A stretch of DNA of 64,000 nt from positions 8,804,001-8,868,000 of the forward strand of contig NZ_JAUSZM010000003.1 in assembly GCF_030817655.1 (NCBI RefSeq), given 5' to 3'. Numbering within the stretch: the stretch's first letter is position 1; every line of letters starts with the position of its first letter. Positions 1 through 7,741 of this stretch are shown in pieces. This DNA is from Streptomyces sp. V4I2. Lineage in GTDB: Bacteria; Actinomycetota; Actinomycetes; Streptomycetales; Streptomycetaceae. Both the position numbers and the translations under genes were made by a program. Under the pieces are notes generated by a model, which searched no databases, was not told the origin of the DNA, and saw only the letters and a list, made by a program, of their open reading frames with translations.

Positions 1-1
1 C

Positions 2-340
2 CACGACCACGGCCTCCAGTCGATCCGCCGGGACATCGCCCAGGACCCCCTCATGGAGGCCGCCTACCGGCAGGGTCTGCCGCACTGGATCCGCGCGGTC
101 GGCGAGCAGGCCGTCGAGCACGACGGCGCGGTCCGCCCGCTGACGCACCCCGACCCGCGCTGGGGGGCCACCGAGTGCCGGGTCGTCGACGAGACGCCCA
201 GGACCCTGGCCGACATGGGCTACACCCGGCTGACGCTGGTCCTGCGCCCCGCCCGCCGCCCGGCGGCGCCGGCGCGCCGGACGGTGCGTCCGCGCCGTAC
301 GGCGGGCCACCTCAGCGTGGTGCCCGCCCCCGAGGTCTGA
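2..340 (+). CDS. C-terminal part of an unrecognised protein (5' end outside window)
   Basis: The reading frame is open from the first bases of the window and ends in TGA, so only the last ~112 residues are visible. An internal ATG exists, but the frame upstream of it has the same codon bias, so the gene very probably begins before the window. The visible part has a mixed alpha/beta-looking N-terminal half with several Trp and His residues. It ends in an Arg/Pro/Ala-rich tail of about 35 residues that is probably disordered. No catalytic motif is recognised, and no function is proposed. Confidence 0.6.
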   Translation, partial: HDHGLQSIRRDIAQDPLMEAAYRQGLPHWIRAVGEQAVEHDGAVRPLTHPDPRWGATECRVVDETPRTLADMGYTRLTLVLRPARRPAAPARRTVRPRRTAGHLSVVPAPEV

Positions 341-462
341 CAGGCACCGTCGGCGTTCAGGTCGCCGACGGCGCCTCGTCAACAGCGGTCTTCCGCCCCG
401 TTCTGCTGCGATGTCCTCCGTCGGGTCCTGTGTGGTGCGGCGCCGTTCCCAGACAGAGAAGC

Positions 463-472
463 ATGTGACATA
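463..472. promoter_or_regulatory. ATGTGACAT motif and -10-like element at the head of the hydroxyproline operon
   Basis: The near-palindrome ATGTGACAT lies directly before a TAGTAC -10-like hexamer that ends only 4 bases before the GTG start. This arrangement suggests a leaderless or nearly leaderless transcript. The ATGTCAC core (reverse strand here) recurs before the deaminase gene and in the leader of the gntR gene. It is therefore a candidate site for that regulator. This is inferred from recurrence only. Confidence 0.35.
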
Positions 473-480
473 GTACTGAC

Positions 481-1632
481 GTGAGTGAGCGACTGACCTG
501 CGATGTCGTGGTCGTCGGAGCCGGAATGATCGGCGCCGCCTGTGCCCTGTACGCGGCCCGGGCCGGGCTGGACGTGACCGTCGTCGACCGCGGCCCGGTG
601 GCCGGCGGTACGACCGGCGGGGGTGAGGGCAACCTGCTGGTCTCCGACAAGGCACCGGGGCCGGAGCTGGACCTCGCACTGCTGTCCGGGCGCCTGTGGG
701 GCGAACTGGCCGAGGAATTCGGGACGTTCGTCGAGTACGAGGCCAAGGGCGGTGTCGTCGTGGCCTCTTCGCCCGGCTCACTCGCGGCACTGGAGCGCTT
801 CGCCGCGGAACAGCGCGGCGCCGGAGTGGTCGCCGAACCGGTCGGGGGCGACGCGCTGTACGAGCTCGAGCCCCACCTCGCTCCGGGGCTGCCGGGCGCC
901 GTCCACTATCCCCAGGACAGCCAGGTGATGCCCGCCCTGGCCGCCGCCCACCTGCTCCGCGCGTCGGGCGCCCGCCTGCTCACCGGCCGGACCGTGACCG
1001 GCGTACCGCGCACCGCGGCCGGAGCCGTGCGCGGTGTCCGTACCGACCAGGGGGACATCCACGCGCCCGCCGTCATCAACGCGGCGGGCACCTGGGGCTC
1101 GGACCTGGCCGCCCTCGCCGGAGCGTTTCTCCCCGTCCTGCCGCGCCGCGGCTTCGTCCTCGTCACCGAACCGCTCCCGCGCATGGTCCGCCACAAGGTG
1201 TACGCCGCCGACTACGTGGCCGACGTGGCCAGCGACTCGGCCGCGCTGCAGACCTCGCCGGTCGTCGAGGGCACGGCGGCCGGGCCGGTCCTGATCGGCG
1301 CGAGCCGGGAACGGGTCGGCTTCGACCGGACGTTCTCGCTGCCCGTCGTACGCGCCCTGGCGGCGGGTGCGACCCGGCTGTTCCCCTTCCTCTCGGACAT
1401 CCGCGCCCTGCGCGCCTACCTCGGCTTCCGGCCCTACCTCCCCGACCACCTGCCCGCCATCGGCCCCGACCCCCGCGTCCCCGGCCTGTACCACGCCTGC
1501 GGTCACGAGGGCGCGGGCATCGGCCTCGCCACCGGCACCGGGCACCTGATCGCGCAGGCGCTCACCGCGAAGACCCCCGACCTGAACCTGACGCCGTTCC
1601 GGCCCGACCGCTTCACCGAGGAGGCCGCGTGA
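481..1632 (+). CDS. FAD-dependent D-amino-acid/hydroxyproline dehydrogenase subunit (DadA-like)
   Basis: This is an FAD oxidoreductase of the glycine/D-amino-acid oxidase (DAO) family, 383 residues. The N-terminus carries a Rossmann dinucleotide motif (VVVGAGMIGAACALY, about residues 9-23). The C-terminus has the typical DAO 'GHEGAGIGLATGTG' flavin-binding segment. The next two genes encode a small 2Fe-2S protein and an NAD-linked FAD/2Fe-2S protein. This three-part set is known from multisubunit D-hydroxyproline and D-amino-acid dehydrogenases. With the downstream epimerase and deaminase, the most likely substrate is cis-4-hydroxy-D-proline, oxidised to pyrroline-4-hydroxy-2-carboxylate. Translation starts at GTG, with a -10-like box immediately upstream. 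The stop overlaps the next start by 4 nt, implying translational coupling. A generic D-proline or sarcosine dehydrogenase is the main alternative. Confidence 0.85.
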   Translation: MSERLTCDVVVVGAGMIGAACALYAARAGLDVTVVDRGPVAGGTTGGGEGNLLVSDKAPGPELDLALLSGRLWGELAEEFGTFVEYEAKGGVVVASSPGSLAALERFAAEQRGAGVVAEPVGGDALYELEPHLAPGLPGAVHYPQDSQVMPALAAAHLLRASGARLLTGRTVTGVPRTAAGAVRGVRTDQGDIHAPAVINAAGTWGSDLAALAGAFLPVLPRRGFVLVTEPLPRMVRHKVYAADYVADVASDSAALQTSPVVEGTAAGPVLIGASRERVGFDRTFSLPVVRALAAGATRLFPFLSDIRALRAYLGFRPYLPDHLPAIGPDPRVPGLYHACGHEGAGIGLATGTGHLIAQALTAKTPDLNLTPFRPDRFTEEAA

Positions 1633-1931
1633 GCTCCCCCCTGGACCTGGCCGACGCCCGGCCCGGCCCCGCCTTCACGGTCACCCTGGACGGCCGTGAG
1701 CTCGAGGCACTGCCCGGCCAGACGGTCGCCGCCGCGCTCTGGGCGGCCGGCGTCACCTCCTGGCGCACCCCCCGCGGCGCGGGCCGCCCGCGGGGGATCT
1801 TCTGCGGGATCGGCGTCTGCTTCGACTGCCTGGTCACCGTCAACGACCGCCCGAACCAGCGGGCCTGCCTGGTGCCCCTGCGGCCGGGCGACGCCATCCG
1901 TACGCAGGAGGGGACGGGCCACGATGACTGA
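1629..1931 (+). CDS. Small (2Fe-2S)-binding subunit of the hydroxyproline dehydrogenase
   Basis: The 100-residue protein has a plant-type ferredoxin-like fold of the kind found as an isolated subunit in multisubunit D-amino-acid/hydroxyproline dehydrogenases. The cluster ligands are visible as FCGIGVCFDC followed by a further Cys in NQRAC, i.e. C-x4-C-x2-C...C. It would pass electrons between the two flavin subunits encoded on either side. The GTG start lies in the GTGA overlap with the upstream stop, and its own stop overlaps the next ATG by 8 nt. The three genes are thus tightly coupled. It is short and easily missed in automatic annotation. Confidence 0.85.
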   Translation: MSSPLDLADARPGPAFTVTLDGRELEALPGQTVAAALWAAGVTSWRTPRGAGRPRGIFCGIGVCFDCLVTVNDRPNQRACLVPLRPGDAIRTQEGTGHDD

Positions 1932-3339
1932 CCGGGAACGGAAAGCGGCCGTACCGCATCTCGCGGTGATCGGCGCGGGGCCTGCCGGTCTCGCCGCCAC
2001 CGTCGCCGCGGCGGCGCACGGCGTACGCGTCACGCTCCTCGACTCGGCCGCCGAGGCGGGCGGCCAGTTCTACCGGCAGCCGGCGAGCGAACTGCGCGCC
2101 CGCCGCCCGCAGGCCCTGCACCACCAGTGGCGGGCCTGGGAGCGGCTGCGGGACGGCCTGCGCACCCACGTGGAGGCAGGCGTAGTCAGGCACTTGGCGG
2201 ATCATCACGTCTGGTTCGTCGAGCGGCACGACGACGGATGGACGGTGCACGCCCTGCTCGGCCCCGAACAGGAGGAGCCCGTCGAGGTCCGCGCCGACGC
2301 CGTCCTCCTCGCCACCGGCGGCTACGAGAAGGTGCTGCCCTTCCCCGGCTGGACCCTCCCCGGCGTCGTCACCGCGGGCGGCGCCCAGGCCATGCTCAAG
2401 GGCACCCTCGCGGTGTCCGGCCGCACCGCCGTCGTCGCCGGAACCGGACCGCTGCTGCTGCCCGTCGCGACCGGCCTCGCCGCGGCCGGGGTGGAGGTGG
2501 CCGCCCTCGTCGAGTCCGCCGGCCCCAAGGCGTTCGTACGGCGGAGCCGCGCGCTGGCCGCCCAGCCGGGCAAGGTCGCCGAAGGCGCCCGGTACGCGGC
2601 CCGGTTGCTGCGTCACCGCGTGCGGCTCCTCACGGGGCACGCCGTCGTCGCGGCGCACGGCACCGAGCGGCTGGAGGCGGTCACCGTAGCCGCGCTCGAC
2701 GCCGAAGGGCGCGGGCGGCCCGGCACCGCGCGGCGCATCCCCTGCGACACCCTCGCTGTCGGCCACGGCCTGCTGCCGCACACCGATCTCGCCGACACAC
2801 TGGGCTGCCGCCTCGACGGGACGGACGTCCACGTCGACGACGAACAGCGCACGAGCGTCCCCGGTATCTGGGCGGCGGGCGAGACCACCGGCATCGGCGG
2901 CGCCGCCCTCTCCCTCGCCGAGGGGCACATCGCCGGACGCTCCGCCGCGGCCCGTCTGCGCGGCACCGGACCCGACCTGCGCGCGTGGGCGGCGGCCGCG
3001 CGGACCCGTACCCGGCTGCGGGCCTTCTTCACCGCGCTGGACAGCGTGTACGCGCCGCCCGCGCACTGGACCGAGCAGGTCACCGACGACACCGTCGTCT
3101 GCCGCTGCGAGGAGGTCACCGGCGGCGCGATCCGCGCGGCCGTGACGGAACTCGGCGCCGGGGACCTGCGCACGGTGAAGCTGCTGACGCGCGCCGGGAT
3201 GGGCTGGTGCCAGGGCCGGGTGTGCGGGCCCGCGGTCGCGGGACTCGCCGGCTGCGAGCCCACGCCGTCCAGGCGGCCGTTCGCGCGCCCCGTGCCGCTG
3301 GGGGTGCTGGCCCACGCCGGGGAGTCCGAGGACCAGTAA
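1924..3339 (+). CDS. FAD/NAD(P)-binding subunit with BFD-type 2Fe-2S domain
   Basis: This is a 471-residue pyridine-nucleotide-disulfide-type oxidoreductase. The FAD site is LAVIGAGPAGLAA near residue 15, a second Rossmann motif (VVAGTGPLLLP) binds the nicotinamide nucleotide, and the C-terminal ~90 residues carry a BFD-like Cys set (VVCRCEEVTGG ... GWCQGRVCGP). This is the usual architecture of the large alpha-type subunit of multisubunit hydroxyproline and opine dehydrogenases. It would take electrons from the DAO-type subunit through the 2Fe-2S protein. The ATG sits inside the 3' end of the small subunit gene. It is co-transcribed with the deaminase gene that follows. Confidence 0.85.
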   Translation: MTDRERKAAVPHLAVIGAGPAGLAATVAAAAHGVRVTLLDSAAEAGGQFYRQPASELRARRPQALHHQWRAWERLRDGLRTHVEAGVVRHLADHHVWFVERHDDGWTVHALLGPEQEEPVEVRADAVLLATGGYEKVLPFPGWTLPGVVTAGGAQAMLKGTLAVSGRTAVVAGTGPLLLPVATGLAAAGVEVAALVESAGPKAFVRRSRALAAQPGKVAEGARYAARLLRHRVRLLTGHAVVAAHGTERLEAVTVAALDAEGRGRPGTARRIPCDTLAVGHGLLPHTDLADTLGCRLDGTDVHVDDEQRTSVPGIWAAGETTGIGGAALSLAEGHIAGRSAAARLRGTGPDLRAWAAAARTRTRLRAFFTALDSVYAPPAHWTEQVTDDTVVCRCEEVTGGAIRAAVTELGAGDLRTVKLLTRAGMGWCQGRVCGPAVAGLAGCEPTPSRRPFARPVPLGVLAHAGESEDQ

Positions 3340-3348
3340 AATGTCACA
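3340..3348. promoter_or_regulatory. AATGTCACA motif between dehydrogenase and deaminase genes
   Basis: Second copy of the ATGTCAC core in this cluster, placed about 25 bases before the preferred deaminase start. It overlaps an alternative upstream ATG, which argues that the downstream ATG is the real start and that an internal promoter or operator may lie here. Inference from repeated motif only. Confidence 0.3.
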
Positions 3349-3370
3349 CCCTATGAAGATGGGATCCCGC

Positions 3371-4267
3371 ATGACCACCACCGAGCCCCTCCCCTGGCGC
3401 GGCGTCCTCGTCGCCACCGCCCTCCCGCTGAACGACGACCTCTCCGTCGATCACGCCAGGTTCGCCGAACACTGCACCTGGCTGGTCGACAACGGCTGCG
3501 ACGGCGTCGTACCGAACGGCTCGCTCGGCGAGTACCAGGTGCTCACCCCCGAGGAGCGCGCCAAGGTCGTCGCGACGGCCGTCGCCGCCATCGGCGGGGA
3601 GCGCGTGATGCCGGGCGTGGCCGCCTACGGCTCGGCCGAGGCCCGCCGCTGGGCCGAGCAGGCCAAGGACGCGGGCTGCGCCGCCGTGATGCTGCTGCCG
3701 CCCAACGCCTACCGCGCCGACGAACGCTCCGTCCTCGCCCACTACGCCGAGGTCGCCGAGGCGGGCATCCCGATCGTGGCGTACAACAACCCCATCGACA
3801 CCAAGGTCGACCTGGTGCCCGAACTGCTCGCCAGGCTGCACGGCGAGGGGTACATCCACGCCGTCAAGGAGTTCTCCGGCGACGTCCGCCGCGCCTACCA
3901 ACTCGCCGAACTCGCCCCGGAACTGGACCTGTTGATCGGTGCCGACGACGTGCTGCTGGAGCTCGCGATCGCGGGCGCCAAGGGCTGGGTGGCGGGTTAC
4001 CCGAACGCGCTGCCCGCCGCGAGCGTCGCGCTATACCGCGCGGCCGTCGACGGCGACCTGGGCACGGCCCGGAAGCTGTACGAGCAGCTGCACCCGCTGC
4101 TGCGCTGGGACTCCAAGGTCGAGTTCGTGCAGGCCATCAAGCTGTCCATGGACATCGTCGGCCGCCACGGCGGCCCGGTGCGCCCGCCGCGCGTCCCGCT
4201 GCTGCCCGAGCAGGAGGCCACCGTCCGCGCCGCCACCGAGAAGGCGGTCGCGGCCGGACTCGCGTAG
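3371..4267 (+). CDS. DHDPS-family pyrroline-4-hydroxy-2-carboxylate deaminase (probable)
   Basis: This is a dihydrodipicolinate synthase/N-acetylneuraminate lyase family TIM barrel of 298 residues. Family hallmarks visible are the GSLGEYQVLTPEE segment (normally GTTGE), the tyrosine region AYNNPI, and the Schiff-base lysine in HAVKEFSGD. In hydroxyproline clusters this family member deaminates 1-pyrroline-4-hydroxy-2-carboxylate to 2-oxoglutarate semialdehyde with release of ammonia. The position between dehydrogenase and epimerase supports that role. The ATG chosen is preceded by a purine-rich GATGGGA. An upstream in-frame ATG would add 10 residues. Other DHDPS-family activities, such as an aldolase, cannot be excluded from sequence alone. 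Confidence 0.82.
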   Translation: MTTTEPLPWRGVLVATALPLNDDLSVDHARFAEHCTWLVDNGCDGVVPNGSLGEYQVLTPEERAKVVATAVAAIGGERVMPGVAAYGSAEARRWAEQAKDAGCAAVMLLPPNAYRADERSVLAHYAEVAEAGIPIVAYNNPIDTKVDLVPELLARLHGEGYIHAVKEFSGDVRRAYQLAELAPELDLLIGADDVLLELAIAGAKGWVAGYPNALPAASVALYRAAVDGDLGTARKLYEQLHPLLRWDSKVEFVQAIKLSMDIVGRHGGPVRPPRVPLLPEQEATVRAATEKAVAAGLA

Positions 4268-4305
4268 GCAGGCCCCGTCGGCATCCCACGTCCACCAGGA
4301 GCGTC

Positions 4306-5307
4306 ATGCGCAGCAAACTCGTCCTGCACGCCGTCGACTCGCACACCGAGGGCATGCCCACCCGGGTGATCACCGGCGGCATCGGCACGATCCCCGGCGC
4401 GACCATGAACGAGCGGCGCCTGTACTTCCGTGAGCACCGCGACGACATCAAGCAGCTCCTGATGAACGAGCCGCGCGGACACTCGGCGATGAGCGGCGCC
4501 ATCCTCCAGCCGCCCAGCCGCCCCGACTGCGACTGGGGTGTCGTCTACATCGAGGTCTCCGGCTATCTGCCCATGTGCGGGCACGGCACGATCGGGGTGG
4601 CGACCGTGCTAGTCGAGACCGGGATGGTCGAGGTCGTCGAGCCGGTCACCACGATCCGGCTCGACACCCCGGCCGGAGTGGTCGTCGCCGAGGTGGCGGT
4701 CCAGGACGGCGCCGCGACGGCGGTCACCCTGAACAACGTCCCGTCCTTCTCCGTCGCCCTCGACCGCAAGATCGCCCTCGCCGACGGACGCACCGTGACA
4801 TACGACATGGCATACGGCGGCAACTTCTACGCGATCCTGCCACTGGAGCAGTTCGGACTGCCCTTCGACCGCGCCCGCAAGGACGACATCCTCCAGGCCG
4901 GCCTGTCCCTCATGGAGGCGATCAACGCCGAGGAGGAACCCGTCCACCCCGAGGACCCGTCCATCCGGGGCTGTCACCACGTCCACCTGCTCGCGCCCGG
5001 CGCCACCGCCCGCCACTCACGGCACGCGATGGCGATCCACCCCGGCTGGTTCGACCGCTCGCCCTGCGGAACCGGCACCAGCGCACGCATGGCCCAGCTC
5101 CACGCACGGGGCGAACTTCCCCTGAACACCGAGTTCCTGAACGAGTCCTTCATCGGCACGCACTTCACCGGCCGGCTCCTCGGCACCACCGAGGTCGCCG
5201 GAATCCCGGCCGTCCTGCCCAGTTTCACCGGCCGTGCCTGGATCACGGGCACCGCCCAGTACCTGCTCGACCCGACCGACCCGTTCCCGGCCGGATTCGT
5301 CCTCTAG
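4306..5307 (+). CDS. 4-hydroxyproline 2-epimerase (proline racemase family)
   Basis: The 333-residue protein belongs to the proline racemase superfamily and would interconvert trans-4-hydroxy-L-proline and cis-4-hydroxy-D-proline, the entry step of this pathway. Both catalytic cysteines are present: Cys91 in MCGHGTIG and Cys254 in SPCGTGTSA. This favours an epimerase/racemase over the related trans-3-hydroxyproline dehydratases, in which the first Cys is replaced. A Shine-Dalgarno-like AGGAG lies just before the ATG. The gap of about 38 nt to the deaminase gene suggests the same operon. An oxoglutarate-semialdehyde dehydrogenase to complete the pathway is not seen next to it. Confidence 0.88.
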   Translation: MRSKLVLHAVDSHTEGMPTRVITGGIGTIPGATMNERRLYFREHRDDIKQLLMNEPRGHSAMSGAILQPPSRPDCDWGVVYIEVSGYLPMCGHGTIGVATVLVETGMVEVVEPVTTIRLDTPAGVVVAEVAVQDGAATAVTLNNVPSFSVALDRKIALADGRTVTYDMAYGGNFYAILPLEQFGLPFDRARKDDILQAGLSLMEAINAEEEPVHPEDPSIRGCHHVHLLAPGATARHSRHAMAIHPGWFDRSPCGTGTSARMAQLHARGELPLNTEFLNESFIGTHFTGRLLGTTEVAGIPAVLPSFTGRAWITGTAQYLLDPTDPFPAGFVL

Positions 5308-5341
5308 ACGCTCCGGCAGACGCTTCGGCAGACGCTCCGGA
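5308..5341 (+). repeat. Three tandem ~12-bp repeats after the epimerase stop
   Basis: Directly after the TAG stop the unit ACGCTCCGGCAG occurs, then ACGCTTCGGCAG, then a partial ACGCTCCGGA. It is not a strong hairpin. It may be a slippage product in the intergenic space before the gntR promoter. Confidence 0.6.
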
Positions 5342-5350
5342 CGTCGAGGA

Positions 5351-5375
5351 CAATGACGGCTGTCGCGTGACATTG
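5351..5375. promoter_or_regulatory. Nested inverted repeats in the gntR leader (candidate operator)
   Basis: CAATG and CATTG form outer arms 15 bases apart, and inside them TGTC-GCGT-GACA is a perfect inverted repeat. The right arm contains the GTGACAT core that recurs at the operon head and before the deaminase gene. The distance to the gntR start is about 20 bases, which fits autoregulation by a GntR/FCD repressor. The assignment is inferred. Confidence 0.45.
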
Positions 5376-5394
5376 CACAGCTAGGAGACACCCC

Positions 5395-6090
5395 ATGGCC
5401 GCCCAGCGCACCAGCGCCCCGTCCGCCGCCGCTCCCGCCCTGCCCACGCTGGGGGGCAAGAAGAGCAGCTACCGCGAGCGAGTGGCGGACGCGCTGCGGG
5501 CCGCGCTGATCGCCGGTGAGCTGCGCCCCGGCGACGTCTACTCGGCGCCCACGCTCGCCGCCCGCTTCGGCGTCTCCGCGACGCCGGTTCGCGAGGCGAT
5601 GCTGGACCTGGCCAAGGAGGGCCTCGTCGACACCGTCCCCAACAAGGGTTTCCGGGTCACCGCCGTCTCCGAGAAGCAGCTCGACGAGTACACCCACATC
5701 CGCGCCCTCGTCGAGATCCCCACGGTGGTGGAGCTCGCCCAGGCCGCCGACCCGGTCTCGCTGGAGGCGCTGCGGCCGGCCGCCCGGGAGATCGTCCAGG
5801 CCGCGGTGGCCGGTGACCTGATCGCGTACGTCGAGGCCGACACCCGCTTCCACCTCGGCCTGCTCGCCCTCGCGGGCAACGCACACCTCGTCGAGGTCGT
5901 CGGCGACCTGCGCAAGCGCTCCCGCCTCTACGGCCTGACCGCGCTGCTGGAAGGGGGCCGCCTGCTGGCCTCCGCCGAGGAGCACCTCGAACTCCTCGAC
6001 GCGCTGCTGGCCCGCGACGAGGACGCGGTACGCGAGGTCATGACCCGGCACATCGGCCACGTCCGCGGCCTGTGGGCGGCCCGCGGCTGA
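5395..6090 (+). CDS. GntR-family (FCD subfamily) transcriptional regulator
   Basis: The 231-residue regulator has an N-terminal winged helix-turn-helix (about residues 25-90; TLAARFGVSATPVREAMLDL is the recognition segment). An all-helical FCD effector domain follows, with conserved acidic and His positions (RFHLGLLALAGN; HIGHV near the end) that usually chelate a metal contacting carboxylate ligands. It probably senses a hydroxyproline-pathway intermediate and represses this operon and itself. An AGGAG ribosome-binding site precedes the ATG, and an inverted repeat lies in the leader. It converges on the transporter operon to its right. Confidence 0.85.
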   Translation: MAAQRTSAPSAAAPALPTLGGKKSSYRERVADALRAALIAGELRPGDVYSAPTLAARFGVSATPVREAMLDLAKEGLVDTVPNKGFRVTAVSEKQLDEYTHIRALVEIPTVVELAQAADPVSLEALRPAAREIVQAAVAGDLIAYVEADTRFHLGLLALAGNAHLVEVVGDLRKRSRLYGLTALLEGGRLLASAEEHLELLDALLARDEDAVREVMTRHIGHVRGLWAARG

Positions 6091-6131
6091 GACGAACGCG
6101 GCACGCGACCCTGCCCGCTGCGCCGTCCGGG

Positions 6132-6941
6132 TCAGCGAGGCGGAGGCGTATCCGTCTTGACGGCACCCGCCCCGCGCTTGGCCGCCTGGATCTGCTCGTA
6201 CACATGGGTCCGCAGCTCGGCGAAGCGCGGGGCCACGCGCGTGTGCAACTGGTCCCGCTCGTCCGGCAGATCGACCTTGAGCTGTTCCCGCACCACGGTG
6301 GGGGAGGAGGACAGGACGATCACCCGCTGGCCCAGGTAGACGGCCTCGTCGATGTCGTGGGTGACGAACAGGATCGTGATCCCGCGCTCCCGCCACAGCC
6401 CCCGTACGAGGTCCTCCAGGTCGGCGCGGGTCTGCGCGTCGACCGCCGCGAACGGCTCGTCCATCAGCAGGACCTGGGGCTCGTACGCCAGCGCGCGGGC
6501 GATGGCGACGCGCTGCTGCATACCGCCCGACAGCTGCCAGGGGTAGGCGTCGGCGGCGTCCGTGAGCCCGACCGACTCCAGCGCGTCCGCGACCAGCTCC
6601 CGGCGCCGCGACTTGCTCAAGCCCTTCTGCTTCAGGGGGAGTTCGACGTTCTGGGCGACCCGCATCCAGGGGAACAGGCTGCGTCCGTACTCCTGGAAGA
6701 CGAACGCCATCCCGGGCGGCGGGCCGTTCACCTTCCGGCCCTCCAGCAGCACTTCGCCGTCGGTGGGCGTCAGTAGTCCGCCCATGCACTTCAGCAGGGT
6801 CGTCTTGCCGCAGCCCGACGGGCCGACGAGGCAGACGAGTTCGCCGGCATCGACGGTGAAGGTGAGGTCGCGCACCGCCTCGACGCGGCGGCCGGACCCC
6901 TCGTAGACCTTCTGCAGGCCGGATACGGCGAGTGCGTGCAT
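6132..6941 (-). CDS. ABC transporter ATPase, nitrate/sulfonate/taurine type (SsuB/TauB-like)
   Basis: This is a 269-residue ATPase of the NitT/TauT family. Walker A is GPSGCGKTTL (about residue 40), the signature is QLSGGMQQR, and Walker B is LLMDEPFAAVD, followed by the H-loop THDIDEA. Length and sequence fit family members that energise uptake of sulfonates, taurine, nitrate, thiamine precursors or aromatic acids. It is the last gene of a four-gene operon. The preceding permease ends 20 bases upstream. The start is the ATG before MHALAV, which removes a long spurious N-terminal extension. Confidence 0.9.
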   Translation of the reverse strand: MHALAVSGLQKVYEGSGRRVEAVRDLTFTVDAGELVCLVGPSGCGKTTLLKCMGGLLTPTDGEVLLEGRKVNGPPPGMAFVFQEYGRSLFPWMRVAQNVELPLKQKGLSKSRRRELVADALESVGLTDAADAYPWQLSGGMQQRVAIARALAYEPQVLLMDEPFAAVDAQTRADLEDLVRGLWRERGITILFVTHDIDEAVYLGQRVIVLSSSPTVVREQLKVDLPDERDQLHTRVAPRFAELRTHVYEQIQAAKRGAGAVKTDTPPPR

Positions 6942-6961
6942 GGACCGCCCTTTCACGGGAC

Positions 6962-7741
6962 TCAAGGGGACCGCCGGGCCGAGGCGCGCAGGCCGTGGTA
7001 CCAGGCCAGAGCCCGCCGCTCGACCAGCTGGAAGACGACGGAGAGCAGGAACCCGAGCAGACCGAGGACGAGGATCCCGGTCCACATGTCGGGGATCGCG
7101 AAACTGCGCTGGAACTGGACGACGGTGAAACCGAGGCCGTTGCTGGCCGCGAACATCTCGCTGATGACCATCAGGATGATGCCGATGGACAGGGCCTGGC
7201 GCAGGCCCGCGAAGATCTGCGGGCTCGCCGAGGGCAGCACCAGGTGGGTGAGACGCGCGGGCCCCTTGATGCCGTACGAGCGTGCCGTTTCGGCCATCAC
7301 GGAGTCGACCGCGCGGACGCCCTCGACCGTGTTGAGCAGGATCGGCCAGACACAGCCGCTCGCGATCACGGTGACCTTCATCGTGTCGTCGATGCCCGCG
7401 AACAGCATGATGACCGGCACGAGCACCGGCGGCGGCACGGCCCGCAGGAACTCCAGGACCGGTTCGCACACCGCGCGCACGCGCCGGTAGGAGCCGATGA
7501 CCGTGCCGGCCGCCACGCCCACCACGGCCGCGAGGGCGTAACCGCCCGTCAGGCGCAGCACGCTGGGCAGGACGTCGTCCTGGAGCCGTTCGGCGGTCCA
7601 CACGTCGGGGAAGGTCCGCATGATCGTGCGCAGGGGCGGCCAGAACACGTCCGTGCTGTTGTCGGACGCGAGCCACCAGATCGCGACGAGCAGCGCGGGC
7701 AGGGCGAGTACGAAGAGCAGCCGCAGCAGGACGCGCCTCAT
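6962..7741 (-). CDS. ABC transporter permease (SsuC/TauC-like) 1
   Basis: This is a 259-residue inner-membrane permease of the BPD_transp_1 family with about six transmembrane helices; the first is at residues 5-25. The EAA-type cytoplasmic loop is visible as ARSYGIKGPARLTHLVLPSA. It pairs with the second permease encoded immediately upstream, so the transporter is probably a heterodimer. The ATG lies in a 4-nt overlap with that gene's stop. The C-terminus ends in the family-typical VERRALAWYHGLR segment. The ligand is unknown and is addressed under the binding protein. Confidence 0.88.
   Translation of the reverse strand: MRRVLLRLLFVLALPALLVAIWWLASDNSTDVFWPPLRTIMRTFPDVWTAERLQDDVLPSVLRLTGGYALAAVVGVAAGTVIGSYRRVRAVCEPVLEFLRAVPPPVLVPVIMLFAGIDDTMKVTVIASGCVWPILLNTVEGVRAVDSVMAETARSYGIKGPARLTHLVLPSASPQIFAGLRQALSIGIILMVISEMFAASNGLGFTVVQFQRSFAIPDMWTGILVLGLLGFLLSVVFQLVERRALAWYHGLRASARRSP

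Noticed and set aside
696..1931. Long Arg-rich open frame over the first dehydrogenase gene
   Set aside because: Only its last 100 codons (the 2Fe-2S protein) have protein-like composition; the rest is a shifted shadow of the FAD oxidoreductase gene.
5017..6789. 590-codon reverse frame across the epimerase and gntR genes
   Set aside because: High-GC shadow frame; composition is Gly/Arg/Val low complexity and it runs antisense to genes with clear family motifs.
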